This document shows positions 42,637 to 51,534 of a stretch of DNA of 64,000 nt, piece after piece (the first letter of the stretch is position 1; each line of letters opens with the position of its first letter). Below the pieces are notes generated by a model, which saw only the letters and a list, made by a program, of their open reading frames with translations, made no database searches and was not told the origin of the DNA. Position numbers and translations under genes: made by a program. This DNA comes from an uncultured Lachnospiraceae bacterium (GTDB lineage: Bacteria; Bacillota; Clostridia; Lachnospirales; Lachnospiraceae): positions 1-64,000 of the forward strand of contig CAJTMB010000011.1 of NCBI GenBank assembly GCA_910577105.1. Reading direction: 5' to 3'.

Positions 42637-43515
42637 TTAACCCTTCAATCCGCCAAGACTCATGCCCTGGGTGAGCTTTTTCTGCACCATAATATACAAA
42701 ATCAAAGTCGGCAGCATGACGATTACAAGCCCGGCATACAGCTGTCCATAGTTGGCTGCCGCCTTCTGTGCCTGCATCAGCTGCATCAAGCCTACCGGAA
42801 GTGTTTTGGCATCTTTTGTAAGCAAGGTCATGGAAATAATATACTCGTTCCAGAACGATAAAAAATTAAACAGAATCACTGTAATGATGCTGGGCATTGC
42901 CATAGGCATCATAATCCGGACCATGGTCCTGAAATAACCGCTGCCGTCCACATAGGCCGCCTCCTCATAATCCCTCGGTATCGTCACGAAAAATCCGGAA
43001 AGCAGGTAAATGGTAAACGGAAGCGCTGTTGACGCGTACACCAGCGCCACAATAAAGAGGTTGTTCAAGAAAAAGCCCTCTCCCCCCAGGTTCTTAATCC
43101 ATTTGTCTGCATCCACAAACATCAGGAAAATGGGTACAACGATATAGTTTACATTAATAAACAGACCGCCCATAAACAAAACATTGATTAATTTGCTGCC
43201 CCTGAAGCGGTATCTTGCAAGCACATAAGCTGCCGGAAGCGCCACTATCAGCAGAATGGCAAGCGCCAAAGCGGTAACCAGCACGGAATTGAGGAAATAT
43301 TCCCCCATCCTTGCTTTTTGGAAAGCGTCAATAAAGTTCTGGAAATAAATGCCCTTCGGCATCGTCCATGGATTGCCGTAAAATTCCGAATTTTCCTTTA
43401 TGGACGCCAGAAACACCCATCCCACCGGTACAATGATACTGATAGCCAGCGTAATCAGGGCAACATAGATAAAAAGTTTGTACAAGGTATTAAAACTCAT
43501 TTCTTTCTTTTTCAT
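42637..43515 (-). CDS. ABC sugar importer permease, MalG type
   Basis: The 292-residue protein has six membrane helices and the EAA loop YEEAAYVDGSGYFRTMVRIMMPMAMP, which contacts the ATPase. It belongs to the CUT1 family. With its partner and the binding protein it should import galacto-N-biose/lacto-N-biose, judged from the linked GH112 and kinase genes. No ATPase gene is present, so a shared MsmX-like ATPase is probably used. Confidence 0.9.
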   Translation of the reverse strand: MKKKEMSFNTLYKLFIYVALITLAISIIVPVGWVFLASIKENSEFYGNPWTMPKGIYFQNFIDAFQKARMGEYFLNSVLVTALALAILLIVALPAAYVLARYRFRGSKLINVLFMGGLFINVNYIVVPIFLMFVDADKWIKNLGGEGFFLNNLFIVALVYASTALPFTIYLLSGFFVTIPRDYEEAAYVDGSGYFRTMVRIMMPMAMPSIITVILFNFLSFWNEYIISMTLLTKDAKTLPVGLMQLMQAQKAAANYGQLYAGLVIVMLPTLILYIMVQKKLTQGMSLGGLKG

Positions 43516-43526
43516 ATGGCCCCTCC

Positions 43527-44426
43527 TTAAAATTCCAAAGGTTCTCTTTTGGTTGCAAAGTTCACGATAGCGGACAGACCAAATGAGAATATGAAAACCA
43601 CTACGCCGATAGCCATACCATATCCGTAAGAGGAGTTGGTATAAGCCTGCTTATACATATAGCTTAAAAATACTTCCGTGGAGCCATCCGGTCCGCCGCT
43701 TGTCAACGACTTGACGAACAGGAAGCTTAAATTTATGGAACTGATTACAAAGAAAGTCAGGGTAGTTCTCACATTCGTCCAGATAAGGGGCAGGGTAATG
43801 GAAAAGAACTGCCTCATCCTTCCTGCGCCTTCCAGATTTGCAGATTCATAAAGGCTTTCCGGCACACTGGCCATACTGGCCATATACATAACCATGTAAT
43901 AGCCGATTGCCTGCCATATCATGGCAATTACCAGACTGTAAATAACCAGTTTCTGGTCTCCCAGCCAGAGAATGGGCGGTTTTCCTTCTCCCCTGAAAAT
44001 ACCGATAATGCTGTTTAAAAGTCCGTTGTTCGGGTCATATATGGCGGAAAAGATAGCGGATATTACCACCACCGATAAAATATTCGGTATATAAAACACA
44101 ATTCTGAAAAAGTTCTGTCCTTTGATTTTTTCACGGGAAAGGATTGCGGCAAAAATAAGGGCAAACGCCATGGTGACAATGGTTACGCACACAATCAGCA
44201 AAACCGTGTTCTGGAAAGAACGGAAAAAATTCGTATCTTCCATCAGTATTTTAAAATTGTTCAAGCCTACAAATTCTTTGGTATTGGAATACCCGCCCCA
44301 TTTATAAAGCGACATTTTAAACACGTTAAAGGTGGGAATCATCATAAAGATAACAAACAGTATCACTGCAGGCGCCACACATACCCCGATGAAAACGCTT
44401 CTTGCTCTGCCCTTTTTCACATCCAT
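43527..44426 (-). CDS. ABC sugar importer permease, MalF type
   Basis: The 299-residue protein has six membrane helices and the EAA loop YESANLEGAGRMRQFFSITLPLIWTN. The FVGLNNFKIL block after the first helix is typical of CUT1 permeases. It lies 11 bp before the MalG-type gene. Confidence 0.9.
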   Translation of the reverse strand: MDVKKGRARSVFIGVCVAPAVILFVIFMMIPTFNVFKMSLYKWGGYSNTKEFVGLNNFKILMEDTNFFRSFQNTVLLIVCVTIVTMAFALIFAAILSREKIKGQNFFRIVFYIPNILSVVVISAIFSAIYDPNNGLLNSIIGIFRGEGKPPILWLGDQKLVIYSLVIAMIWQAIGYYMVMYMASMASVPESLYESANLEGAGRMRQFFSITLPLIWTNVRTTLTFFVISSINLSFLFVKSLTSGGPDGSTEVFLSYMYKQAYTNSSYGYGMAIGVVVFIFSFGLSAIVNFATKREPLEF

Positions 44427-44442
44427 ACCTCCTTTTCCTGTT

Positions 44443-44480
44443 AAAAAAAGTGCTCCAAAGGCGGAAACCTCTGGAGCACC
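44443..44480 (-). terminator. Intra-operon terminator after the binding-protein gene
   Basis: On the minus strand GTGCTCCA-x-AGG and CCTTTGGAGCAC form a strong stem with a short loop, followed by seven T residues. It lies between the binding protein and its permeases, so most transcripts should stop there. This explains how the binding protein can be made in excess. Confidence 0.85.
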
Positions 44481-44490
44481 CCTTGAAATC

Positions 44491-45837
44491 TTATTCCATA
44501 GCCGCTCTTAACTTATCACTTGCTTCTTCTACGGCTGCCTGCCATTCCGCAACTGTTTTGTCACCGCTTACAATACTGTTTACGGTACCGCACAGCGTAT
44601 CCAGCATGTTAACGCCTTCTACCGGAGCTGTAGCTGCAAATCCGCCCATAACTGCGGTTGCGCCGTTATCATAGATGCTGTAGAACATCTTGTTATCGCC
44701 TTCCAGATAGTTGCTGACACCGACGATAGGCTGGATAGCTGTTGCTTTCGCAAAAATCTTTGCAGCTTCGTCAGAGTACATGTATGCAACAAACTCTTTT
44801 GCCAGTTCTTTATTCTCTGCCGCTGCCGGAATCCACATCTGCTCAAACCAGCAGAAGGAACATCCTGCGCCGCCATCATTTACTGCCGGGATTGCCATAA
44901 AGCCCCATTCAAAACCATCAGCCCTGGGCGCATCCTTCATCTCTCCGGGCAGCCATGTGCCGTTCGGACAGAAGATTGCTTTGTTGTCAAGAATCAACTG
45001 CTGATTCTTTGTAAAGTTTTCATTGTTTGCATTGGCAACCGTTGTGCCTTCCGTATACTCAGCCAGTTTTCCAATCAGGTTAAATACTTTGGAAGCGTCT
45101 TCGCTTTCCCAGATACCGTCTTCGTATGTCATACATTTGTTAAAGAAATCCGAACCGCCTGCGGAAGATAATGTTGCATACGTAAATGCATCAAAGTAAC
45201 CGGTGGTGGGATAGGTAAACAATGCGATGCCTTCTTCTTTTGCCTTATCGCCAAGCGCCCACATTTCTTCCCATGTAGTCGGCACATCCCAGCCTTTTTC
45301 CTTAAACAATCCTGCATTGTAGAACAATCCGCAGGGACTGTAGAACATAGGCGCGTAATAGGTCACGCCGTCGCCGTAAGGGTTTGTTGCCAATGTATCA
45401 AGGAATCCGGGTACAATTTTGTCTTTTACCTTTACATCTTCGCCGGGAACCGTCATTTCCAGAACATCCGTCAAAGGAAGAATTGCATGTTCCTTGGTCA
45501 GTGTTTCTGTCAGGGCCGCATCACGTCCTGTTGCCAGATGCACTACATCAGGATAATCTCCGGCTTTCATGCCCGGGCTGATAACATCTTCTATCTTTTT
45601 GTCCACTGTAAGTTCCACGGTAACTCCGGGATGGGAAGCTTCAAATGCCTCCACCACTTCGTGCCACATATCCGCACCGTAACCGCCTTCAAATGCTGCT
45701 ACTTTCAATACCTGTGAACCGTTAGCGGAGTCCCCGCCGTCACTGTCTGCCGGTTTGTTGTCATTTCCGCATCCTGCCAACAGGGTTGCCGTCATGGCCG
45801 ATACGAGCAGCAAGGAAAAAACTTTCTTTGTTTTCAT
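44491..45837 (-). CDS. Sugar ABC transporter solute-binding lipoprotein
   Basis: The 448-residue protein has a lipoprotein signal peptide (LLVSAMTATLLAGCG, acylated cysteine near residue 23), then an acidic linker and a family-1 extracellular binding protein. The block YAPMFYSPCGLFYNAGLFKEKGWDVPTTWEEMW is typical of CUT1 binding proteins. The likely ligand is lacto-N-biose or galacto-N-biose from the operon, which is inference. It is the first gene of the operon. Confidence 0.9.
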   Translation of the reverse strand: MKTKKVFSLLLVSAMTATLLAGCGNDNKPADSDGGDSANGSQVLKVAAFEGGYGADMWHEVVEAFEASHPGVTVELTVDKKIEDVISPGMKAGDYPDVVHLATGRDAALTETLTKEHAILPLTDVLEMTVPGEDVKVKDKIVPGFLDTLATNPYGDGVTYYAPMFYSPCGLFYNAGLFKEKGWDVPTTWEEMWALGDKAKEEGIALFTYPTTGYFDAFTYATLSSAGGSDFFNKCMTYEDGIWESEDASKVFNLIGKLAEYTEGTTVANANNENFTKNQQLILDNKAIFCPNGTWLPGEMKDAPRADGFEWGFMAIPAVNDGGAGCSFCWFEQMWIPAAAENKELAKEFVAYMYSDEAAKIFAKATAIQPIVGVSNYLEGDNKMFYSIYDNGATAVMGGFAATAPVEGVNMLDTLCGTVNSIVSGDKTVAEWQAAVEEASDKLRAAME

Positions 45838-46269
45838 AATAAATACCCTCCTTAAATTGATTGTGAACAGTTATCGCAAATCAACTTTTACTACTTAATG
45901 TGACTTAAGTATATATAAAACATCGTTTCCAATCAATCCGATTGTTGCTACATATTTTATATATATTGCTTTTATTGTCAATTTATTTATAATTTTGAAA
46001 AGTATAATCAAAATTGTATATATATTACATATATTTTATATATATTATATTCTTTTTGTGCAATTCAACATCAATACTGTTTTTTTTCATATTTTATTGC
46101 ACTTTTTATCACTTATTTTTCTTTTTGTATTTTTATTTTCCAATATTTTCTTTTTATATTTATGACTCATAAATACATATTGAACAAAATATATAAATTA
46201 TGTTATAATAATTTTGCGAAAACGGAAGCAGCAGGCAATACCTGACAGCAGGAGAAAGGAAGGAATTGA
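45838..46269. other. AT-rich divergent control region, binding protein versus AraC gene
   Basis: This gene-free 430 bp is extremely AT-rich, with runs such as TATATATTACATATAT. An inverted repeat ACTTAA-6-TTAAGT lies at 45893-45910, between the promoter below and the binding-protein gene, and could bind the AraC-type regulator. A weak catabolite-control-like site (TGGAAACGATGTTT, minus strand, about 45917-45930) lies beside it. I see no other gene. Confidence 0.5.
45954..45981 (-). promoter_or_regulatory. Promoter of the lacto-N-biose operon
   Basis: On the minus strand TTGACA (45981-45976) and TAAAAT (45959-45954) are 16 bp apart, about 115 bp upstream of the binding-protein start. Confidence 0.6.
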
Positions 46270-47163
46270 ATGGGAAACACAAGACACCGCATTGAAAACA
46301 GTACAGTATCTTCTTTCGAAAGTTCCAGACTTTTATATATTTCAACTTCAAAATACGAAGGTGACTGGCAGAGCATCCTGCATTCCCACCCTTTCAGCGA
46401 ACTATTTTATGTTGTAAACGGCAGCGGCTCCTTTGTGGCGGAAAAAACAGAATTTCCCGTAAGCAAAAATGACATGGTGATTATCAATCCCCATGTCCAG
46501 CACACGGAAAAATCACTGCACACCACTCCCCTTGAATACATCGTATTGGGAATTGACGGCCTTTTTTTCTCTTTTGAAAATATTATTTCCGCCAAAGAGG
46601 GGATTTCCGTACAGACCTCCATGGGTGCAGTATATAAATATAATATGCAGAGTTCAAACGTTTACGCCTACCTGAATATCATGCTGGAGGAAATCTCCCA
46701 GAAGCAGGAAAATTTTGAAGCAGTCTGCCAGAATCTTTTGGAAGTGCTATTGACCTGCATGCTTCGGAATAATAACCTTTCTATCGTGCAAAGCAGTAAT
46801 ACCCTTGCAAACAGAGAATGCGCCCAGATAAAAAACTATCTGGACGCAAACTATTCGGAAAATATCTCCCTGGATACTCTGGCTTCCCTTACCCATATGA
46901 ACAAATTTTACATGGCACATGCCTTTACCAAGTATACGGGGCTTTCCCCCATAAACTATCTACTCCAGAAAAGGATTCAGGAGGGAAAATCCCTCCTGGA
47001 ATCCACCAGTTTCTCTATTGCCCAGATTTCCGCCATGCTGGGATTTTCCTCCCAGTCCTACTTTTCCCAGGCTTTTAAAAAAGCCACCGGGAAAACTCCC
47101 ATTTCACACAGAAATGAATTTCGGGGAAAGGACAAAAACCATTCTTCCTCAGTCAATCTTTAA
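46270..47163 (+). CDS. AraC-family regulator with cupin domain, divergent to the sugar operon
   Basis: The 297-residue protein has an N-terminal cupin (about 20-100, ILHSHPFSELFYVVNGSGSFVAE) and a C-terminal AraC DNA-binding domain (about 190-285) with SLDTLASLTHMNKFYMAHAFTKYTGLSPINYL and IAQISAMLGFSSQSYFSQAFKKATGKTP. It likely senses the imported sugar or its products and controls the divergent operon. AGAAAGGAAGG precedes the start. Its 3' end overlaps the convergent GH3 gene by 15 bp. Confidence 0.9.
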   Translation: MGNTRHRIENSTVSSFESSRLLYISTSKYEGDWQSILHSHPFSELFYVVNGSGSFVAEKTEFPVSKNDMVIINPHVQHTEKSLHTTPLEYIVLGIDGLFFSFENIISAKEGISVQTSMGAVYKYNMQSSNVYAYLNIMLEEISQKQENFEAVCQNLLEVLLTCMLRNNNLSIVQSSNTLANRECAQIKNYLDANYSENISLDTLASLTHMNKFYMAHAFTKYTGLSPINYLLQKRIQEGKSLLESTSFSIAQISAMLGFSSQSYFSQAFKKATGKTPISHRNEFRGKDKNHSSSVNL

Positions 47164-49566
47164 TATCAAATCCAGCACACGTTTTGCACATCTTTCCAAA
47201 TCCGTGCGGGAAAGTGCGCCTTTTTCCATGGCTTCCTGGACACGGTCCGTAAAACCGCATGCCATTTTCACATCGTTGCCGGCCTTGATTTCTTTGTAAT
47301 GCTCACCTCTGGTCCACCAGTCGGAGGTTACCATGCCTTTAAATCCCCATTCCCCGCGCAGGATGTCTTCCAGCAGGTCATGGTTTTCAGATGCACGGTG
47401 TCCGTTGATGACATTGTATGCAGACATGATGACCCATGGGTCTGCTTCCTTTACAATGATTTCAAATCCCTTCAGATAGATTTCCCTGAGCGCACGTTCC
47501 GAAACCCTGGAATCACTGTGCTTACGGTTGGTTTCTTTATTGTTGCAGGCAAAATGTTTTACCGCCGCGCCGATATGCTGGGACTGGATTCCTCTTACCA
47601 TTGCAGCCCCCATCTTACCGGTAAGATATGGGTCTTCCGAATAGTATTCAAAGTTTCGTCCGCAGAGCGGGTTCCTGTGGATATTCACCGCCGGAGTCAG
47701 CCATACCGCTATATTATTCTCTTTTACTTCCTCCGCGCCTGCTTTTCCGACCTTTTCAATCAGCCCGGTATTCCAAGTGGAAGCCAGCAGTGTAGCGCAG
47801 GGCCATGCCGTGGTGCAGACGCCGCACTCCGCGCCGATTCTCAAGCCCGCAGGACCGTCCGCCGTCATGATATTGGGAACGCCGTACTCAGGCAGATTTC
47901 CGTAGCCAAAGGTATTGGCAACCGAGGTATTGGGCTGCCCGCCCAACAGGTTAATCAGGTTTTCATCACTCAGCTGGGCGATAAATTCGTCCATCGTCAT
48001 CCTGCCTTCCGCCACCTCTATAAACGGTCTTGCGCCTTCGGCATAGGGCTTCATCATCAAATAGATGTCGCGCTTTCTTACAGCCGGAATCAAAGCTTCC
48101 TCCGTACCGCCCTCCATCTTCACCAAAACACATTCATTGGGGTCATTGGGCTTGGACGTGGGCAGCTCTTCCATGCTTCCGTCGGAAAGCATACGCTCTT
48201 TTAAGCTTGTGGGCGCCGCCTTTGCGCTGAGCTGCTCCACTACTTCATCCCCGGCAAGCGTAATTGCAAACTCCAGCTTTTGGGTTTCCCTCACCGAATT
48301 TCCCACATAAAATTCATAAACGCCCTTCTCCAGCACATAAGCGGACTTTGCAATCTTTCCCAGGTCATCATAAGACGCCATGGCGCTTTGTGCAAACTCC
48401 AATGCCACCGTCTGGCTTTCCCCGGGCAGAAGGCTCCTTGTTTTGGCAAATGCCGCAAGCTGCCTTGCAGGCTTTTTCAAAACTCCCTGGGGTGCGCCGT
48501 AATATACCTGCACCACCTCTTTGCCTTCCATGTCTCCGATATTGGTGACTTTCACAAGCATTTTTACTGTACCGTCTTCCATCCATGCCTTTTCGGTTAT
48601 AATGGAAAACCGTGTGTAGGACAACCCGTATCCAAAGGGATAGCATACCTTTGCCGCTGCGCCGGGTATCGTTTCAAAATAACGGTAACCTACATAAATA
48701 TCTTCCGTGTAATCCACATAGTGGGGAGATTCATGGAAACGCTCCGTGGACGGATAATCCTCCACGCGCGCTGCAAAGGTATCCGGCAACTTACCGGACG
48801 GCGTTTTCTTTCCGCAGAGAATTTCCGCTGCCGCCAGTCCGCCCTCCATACCGCCCTGCCATGCAATAAGTACGGAAGAAAGCTTATCGTCCTCCTTCAC
48901 CCATGAGGTGTCAATGATGCCGCCGATGTTCAATACCACAATAATCTTATCGAAACTTTTCTCCACTTTGGCAAGCATGGCTTTCTCAGCCCCGGTCAGG
49001 TAGAAATCGCCGTCCTCAAATATTTTCCCTGCAATCTGGGGCATACTGGTTTCCGTTTCCCACGGATTGTACTCCCCGTTGTATTCCACGCTGGAGCGGT
49101 CCCAACCCTCTCCCGAAAAACGGCTGATTGCCACAATGGCCGTGTCCGTAAAGGCCCTTGCGCCGTTCACCAGTTCATCTGCCAGTTCCGGCTCCACAGT
49201 CATGCCGGGGGCAGCGCCGTTTTCATACTGTGCCTTTACCTCGCTGCGGTAAAAATCGGAAAGCGGCTCATAAAGGGAAACCTTATCCTCCTGCATCTTT
49301 AACCCGTCGTAAAGATTGTGCACATAGGCAACCGTCACGTCGCCGCTTCCGCCGCCGCCCTTTACATAGTCAAAGCTTCCCTTGCCGAAAAGCGCAACCC
49401 TGCTGCCTGCGCAAAGGGGCAGCAGACGCTTTTCATTTTTCAACAGTACCATACCCTCGCACGCCGCTTCCTTGGAAAGTGCAATATGCTCCTTTGATGC
49501 CGTCACATAACCGCTTTCTTTTAACGGCCTGTTCGGCTGAAACAAAACCCTCGTCCATTTCTTCAT
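47149..49566 (-). CDS. GH3 beta-glycosidase with circularly permuted domains
   Basis: The 805-residue protein has the domain order reversed from most GH3 enzymes. The alpha/beta sandwich comes first (about 30-300, EGMVLLKNEKRLLPL), then a fibronectin-III-like part (about 315-430). The TIM barrel with the nucleophile aspartate in GMVTSDWW is at the C terminus (about 520-800). Ruminococcus and Butyrivibrio beta-glucosidases share this order. There is no signal peptide, so it acts inside the cell on imported beta-glycosides. It starts at ATG 49566. Confidence 0.9.
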   Translation of the reverse strand: MKKWTRVLFQPNRPLKESGYVTASKEHIALSKEAACEGMVLLKNEKRLLPLCAGSRVALFGKGSFDYVKGGGGSGDVTVAYVHNLYDGLKMQEDKVSLYEPLSDFYRSEVKAQYENGAAPGMTVEPELADELVNGARAFTDTAIVAISRFSGEGWDRSSVEYNGEYNPWETETSMPQIAGKIFEDGDFYLTGAEKAMLAKVEKSFDKIIVVLNIGGIIDTSWVKEDDKLSSVLIAWQGGMEGGLAAAEILCGKKTPSGKLPDTFAARVEDYPSTERFHESPHYVDYTEDIYVGYRYFETIPGAAAKVCYPFGYGLSYTRFSIITEKAWMEDGTVKMLVKVTNIGDMEGKEVVQVYYGAPQGVLKKPARQLAAFAKTRSLLPGESQTVALEFAQSAMASYDDLGKIAKSAYVLEKGVYEFYVGNSVRETQKLEFAITLAGDEVVEQLSAKAAPTSLKERMLSDGSMEELPTSKPNDPNECVLVKMEGGTEEALIPAVRKRDIYLMMKPYAEGARPFIEVAEGRMTMDEFIAQLSDENLINLLGGQPNTSVANTFGYGNLPEYGVPNIMTADGPAGLRIGAECGVCTTAWPCATLLASTWNTGLIEKVGKAGAEEVKENNIAVWLTPAVNIHRNPLCGRNFEYYSEDPYLTGKMGAAMVRGIQSQHIGAAVKHFACNNKETNRKHSDSRVSERALREIYLKGFEIIVKEADPWVIMSAYNVINGHRASENHDLLEDILRGEWGFKGMVTSDWWTRGEHYKEIKAGNDVKMACGFTDRVQEAMEKGALSRTDLERCAKRVLDLILKID

Positions 49567-49632
49567 GATGTAACCCTCCAATCTGTATTCCACTTATTCT
49601 GATTTCATGGGTGATTGCGTAAGGGGTTGTCA

Positions 49633-49668
49633 TTGTGTACACTGCGTATTCCAACGCAGCGTACACAA
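49633..49668. promoter_or_regulatory. Inverted repeat upstream of the GH3 gene
   Basis: TTGTGTAC-x-CTGCGT and ACGCAG-x-GTACACAA form two 14-15-base arms with a single mismatch and a short loop. A minus-strand TATAAT (49728-49723) lies upstream, so the repeat is in the GH3 leader or at its start. It could be an operator for an AraC- or LacI-type regulator or a leader hairpin. Confidence 0.5.
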
Positions 49669-49866
49669 TTCGAAGCCGTCTGATTCAGTTTCGCAATCTC
49701 CACACTGAAGCTTTATGTTTCTATTATACCTGCTTCTTCATTTACATGCTATACTTATTCTTGCTACAAATATAGGTTAATCTTGACATTTGAGTCTTTC
49801 AACTATATATTTATCTTAATATTATAGGAATATATTGATTTTATTGCGATTAACTACACGTAATGG

Positions 49867-50084
49867 CATTTTGCATGTCGGCGGCGGCAGGGGAAGGGAC
49901 GGGGACGGGACCGGCAGGCGCATTTGTTCCATAAAGGCGGCCTGTAAAAACACCGGTACTTGGAGGTTGTCTTTTAACCTCCTATGTACCGCTGTGTTTT
50001 TACCGGAGTGAGAACGTCCGCCTGTTGGAACAAATGCGCCTGCCGGTCCCGTCCCTTCCCCTGCCGCCGCCGACATGCAAAATG
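49867..50084. repeat. Long hairpin element, copy 2
   Basis: The outer arms (49867-49930 and 50027-50084) are exact reverse complements over 58 bases except for a 6-base tandem duplication in the left arm. Inside, read on the minus strand, the core matches copy 1: TTGTTCCAACAGG, the unpaired CGTTCTCACTC, GTAAAAACACAGCGGTAC and its partner GTACCGGTGTTTTTAC. The tip here is GGAGGTT-7-AACCTCC. Beside the bulge the paired bases are AGGCGG here and AGGACC in copy 1, both still paired. It ends 30 bp before the AraC gene at 50114. Confidence 0.85.
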
Positions 50085-50113
50085 TCCCCATGCCACACCT
50101 TTGGAGGTTTCCC

Positions 50114-50980
50114 ATGAGTCTTTCCCATGAAACGATAAGAGATGACAAGCTGACCCAGCTCTATTTTTCTGTAGTAGACGCGTTCAACGCATTGCTGCCT
50201 GCGCACTGGCACAGCCATCTTGAGATGATTTGTCTGGTGGATGGACAAATGACGGCGTATATCAACGAAACATCTTATGAGTTATATCCGGGAGATATCC
50301 TGATTGTCAACCCCAAGGACATTCACTATACCCATGCACATGGGGACTGCCGGTATTATCTGCTGCAAATTCCGCCCGCGCATTTGGAACGCATCAATTC
50401 GGAATGGAATATGCTGCACTTTTCCGAGTTTATTCCCTATGCATCCGAAGAAGATACTTTAAGCTGCCGGTTAACAGCTATTATGAAAGAAGTTTTGCGG
50501 CTGCATGTGCAAAAGGAAAAAGGGCATCATCTTTTGCTTTTGATACAGCTGTACCAGCTTCTTTATCTTCTGTACACGGAGGATGCCACGATTTTAAGCG
50601 AGCAGAGCAAAAGCCGCACGGAGCGGGACTTTTTACGGATGGAACAGAGTATGCGGTATGTGAAGGAGCATTTTCGGGAGCAGATTACGCTTGCCGGAGC
50701 AGCCGGGCACCTGTCCCTTACTCCGGAATATTTTTGCCGGCTGTTTAAGAAGTATACCGGTCAGACGTTTTTTACTTATGTGGCACAAATTAGGCTTTTG
50801 CAGTTTTATCAGGACTTGCTGCAGACGGATGAGAGCATCACGTTTCTGCTTGAAAAAAACGGCATCACCAACTACAGACAGTTTATGCGCATGTTTAAAG
50901 AAGCCTATGGGACAACGCCCCACAGGCTTCGTAAGCAGACTCATTCCGGACGGAAAGAATCCTTTTCCACCACCTCATAA
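50114..50980 (+). CDS. AraC-family regulator with cupin domain
   Basis: The 288-residue protein starts at ATG 50114 with GGAGG upstream. The cupin part (about 20-95, LPAHWHSHLEMICLVDGQMTAYI) and the AraC domain (about 190-280, ITLAGAAGHLSLTPEYFCRLFKKYTGQTFFTYV) are complete. It is divergent from the GH3 gene and may regulate it or the convergent GH1 gene. Its last 40 bases overlap the HD-domain gene. Confidence 0.88.
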   Translation: MSLSHETIRDDKLTQLYFSVVDAFNALLPAHWHSHLEMICLVDGQMTAYINETSYELYPGDILIVNPKDIHYTHAHGDCRYYLLQIPPAHLERINSEWNMLHFSEFIPYASEEDTLSCRLTAIMKEVLRLHVQKEKGHHLLLLIQLYQLLYLLYTEDATILSEQSKSRTERDFLRMEQSMRYVKEHFREQITLAGAAGHLSLTPEYFCRLFKKYTGQTFFTYVAQIRLLQFYQDLLQTDESITFLLEKNGITNYRQFMRMFKEAYGTTPHRLRKQTHSGRKESFSTTS

Positions 50981-51534
50981 ATGTTTCTGCCCGTCTTTTC
51001 TTCAAAATATTCTTTTAATCCGAGGTTGCTGTCCCATTTTTCCTGCGGATAAGAACCATATCTGCGTTTTACATCTTCCATCCGCTCTTCTATGTCCAGC
51101 ACGCCCTCTGCGCCTGCCAGCGAATCGCATAGCTGAATCAGCCTGTCATAATCGTCCATGATGGCTGTCTTTAATGTATTCTGAATCATGTTCAGTTCTT
51201 CTTCGGTGGTATCAAACTTACCGATATACTCATCGACTGACTGGTTATTGAAGGAATGGGTCAGGCAGATTTGCGCCGCCTCATCAAAGCCAAGCGACAT
51301 CATATAGGAATAGCCGTCCGATACATGTCCCAGATGCCTTGCCCCGAATTTTCTTCCGATATCATGCAACAGTCCGAGTATGTATGCCTTGTCCGCATCC
51401 ATACCCGGACATTCACGGGCAATCTTCTCTGCACAGTGGGCTGCTGTGCGGCTGTGGTTTCCCCAAGGTCCCGGATTACACGTTTCCGCTTCCCTCAGCA
51501 GTTCTTCTGCCTGTGCTCTTGATGGCAGCATCAT
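50941..51534 (-). CDS. HD-domain phosphohydrolase
   Basis: The 197-residue protein has the HD motif set: NHSRTAAHCAEKIA, LLHDIGRKFGARHLGHVSDG, then a conserved histidine in LTHSFNN and a late aspartate in LIQLCDSL. The family includes small nucleotide phosphohydrolases. It overlaps the GH1 gene by 4 bp, so the two are translationally coupled. Substrate unknown. Confidence 0.82.
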   Translation of the reverse strand: MMLPSRAQAEELLREAETCNPGPWGNHSRTAAHCAEKIARECPGMDADKAYILGLLHDIGRKFGARHLGHVSDGYSYMMSLGFDEAAQICLTHSFNNQSVDEYIGKFDTTEEELNMIQNTLKTAIMDDYDRLIQLCDSLAGAEGVLDIEERMEDVKRRYGSYPQEKWDSNLGLKEYFEEKTGRNIYEVVEKDSFRPE

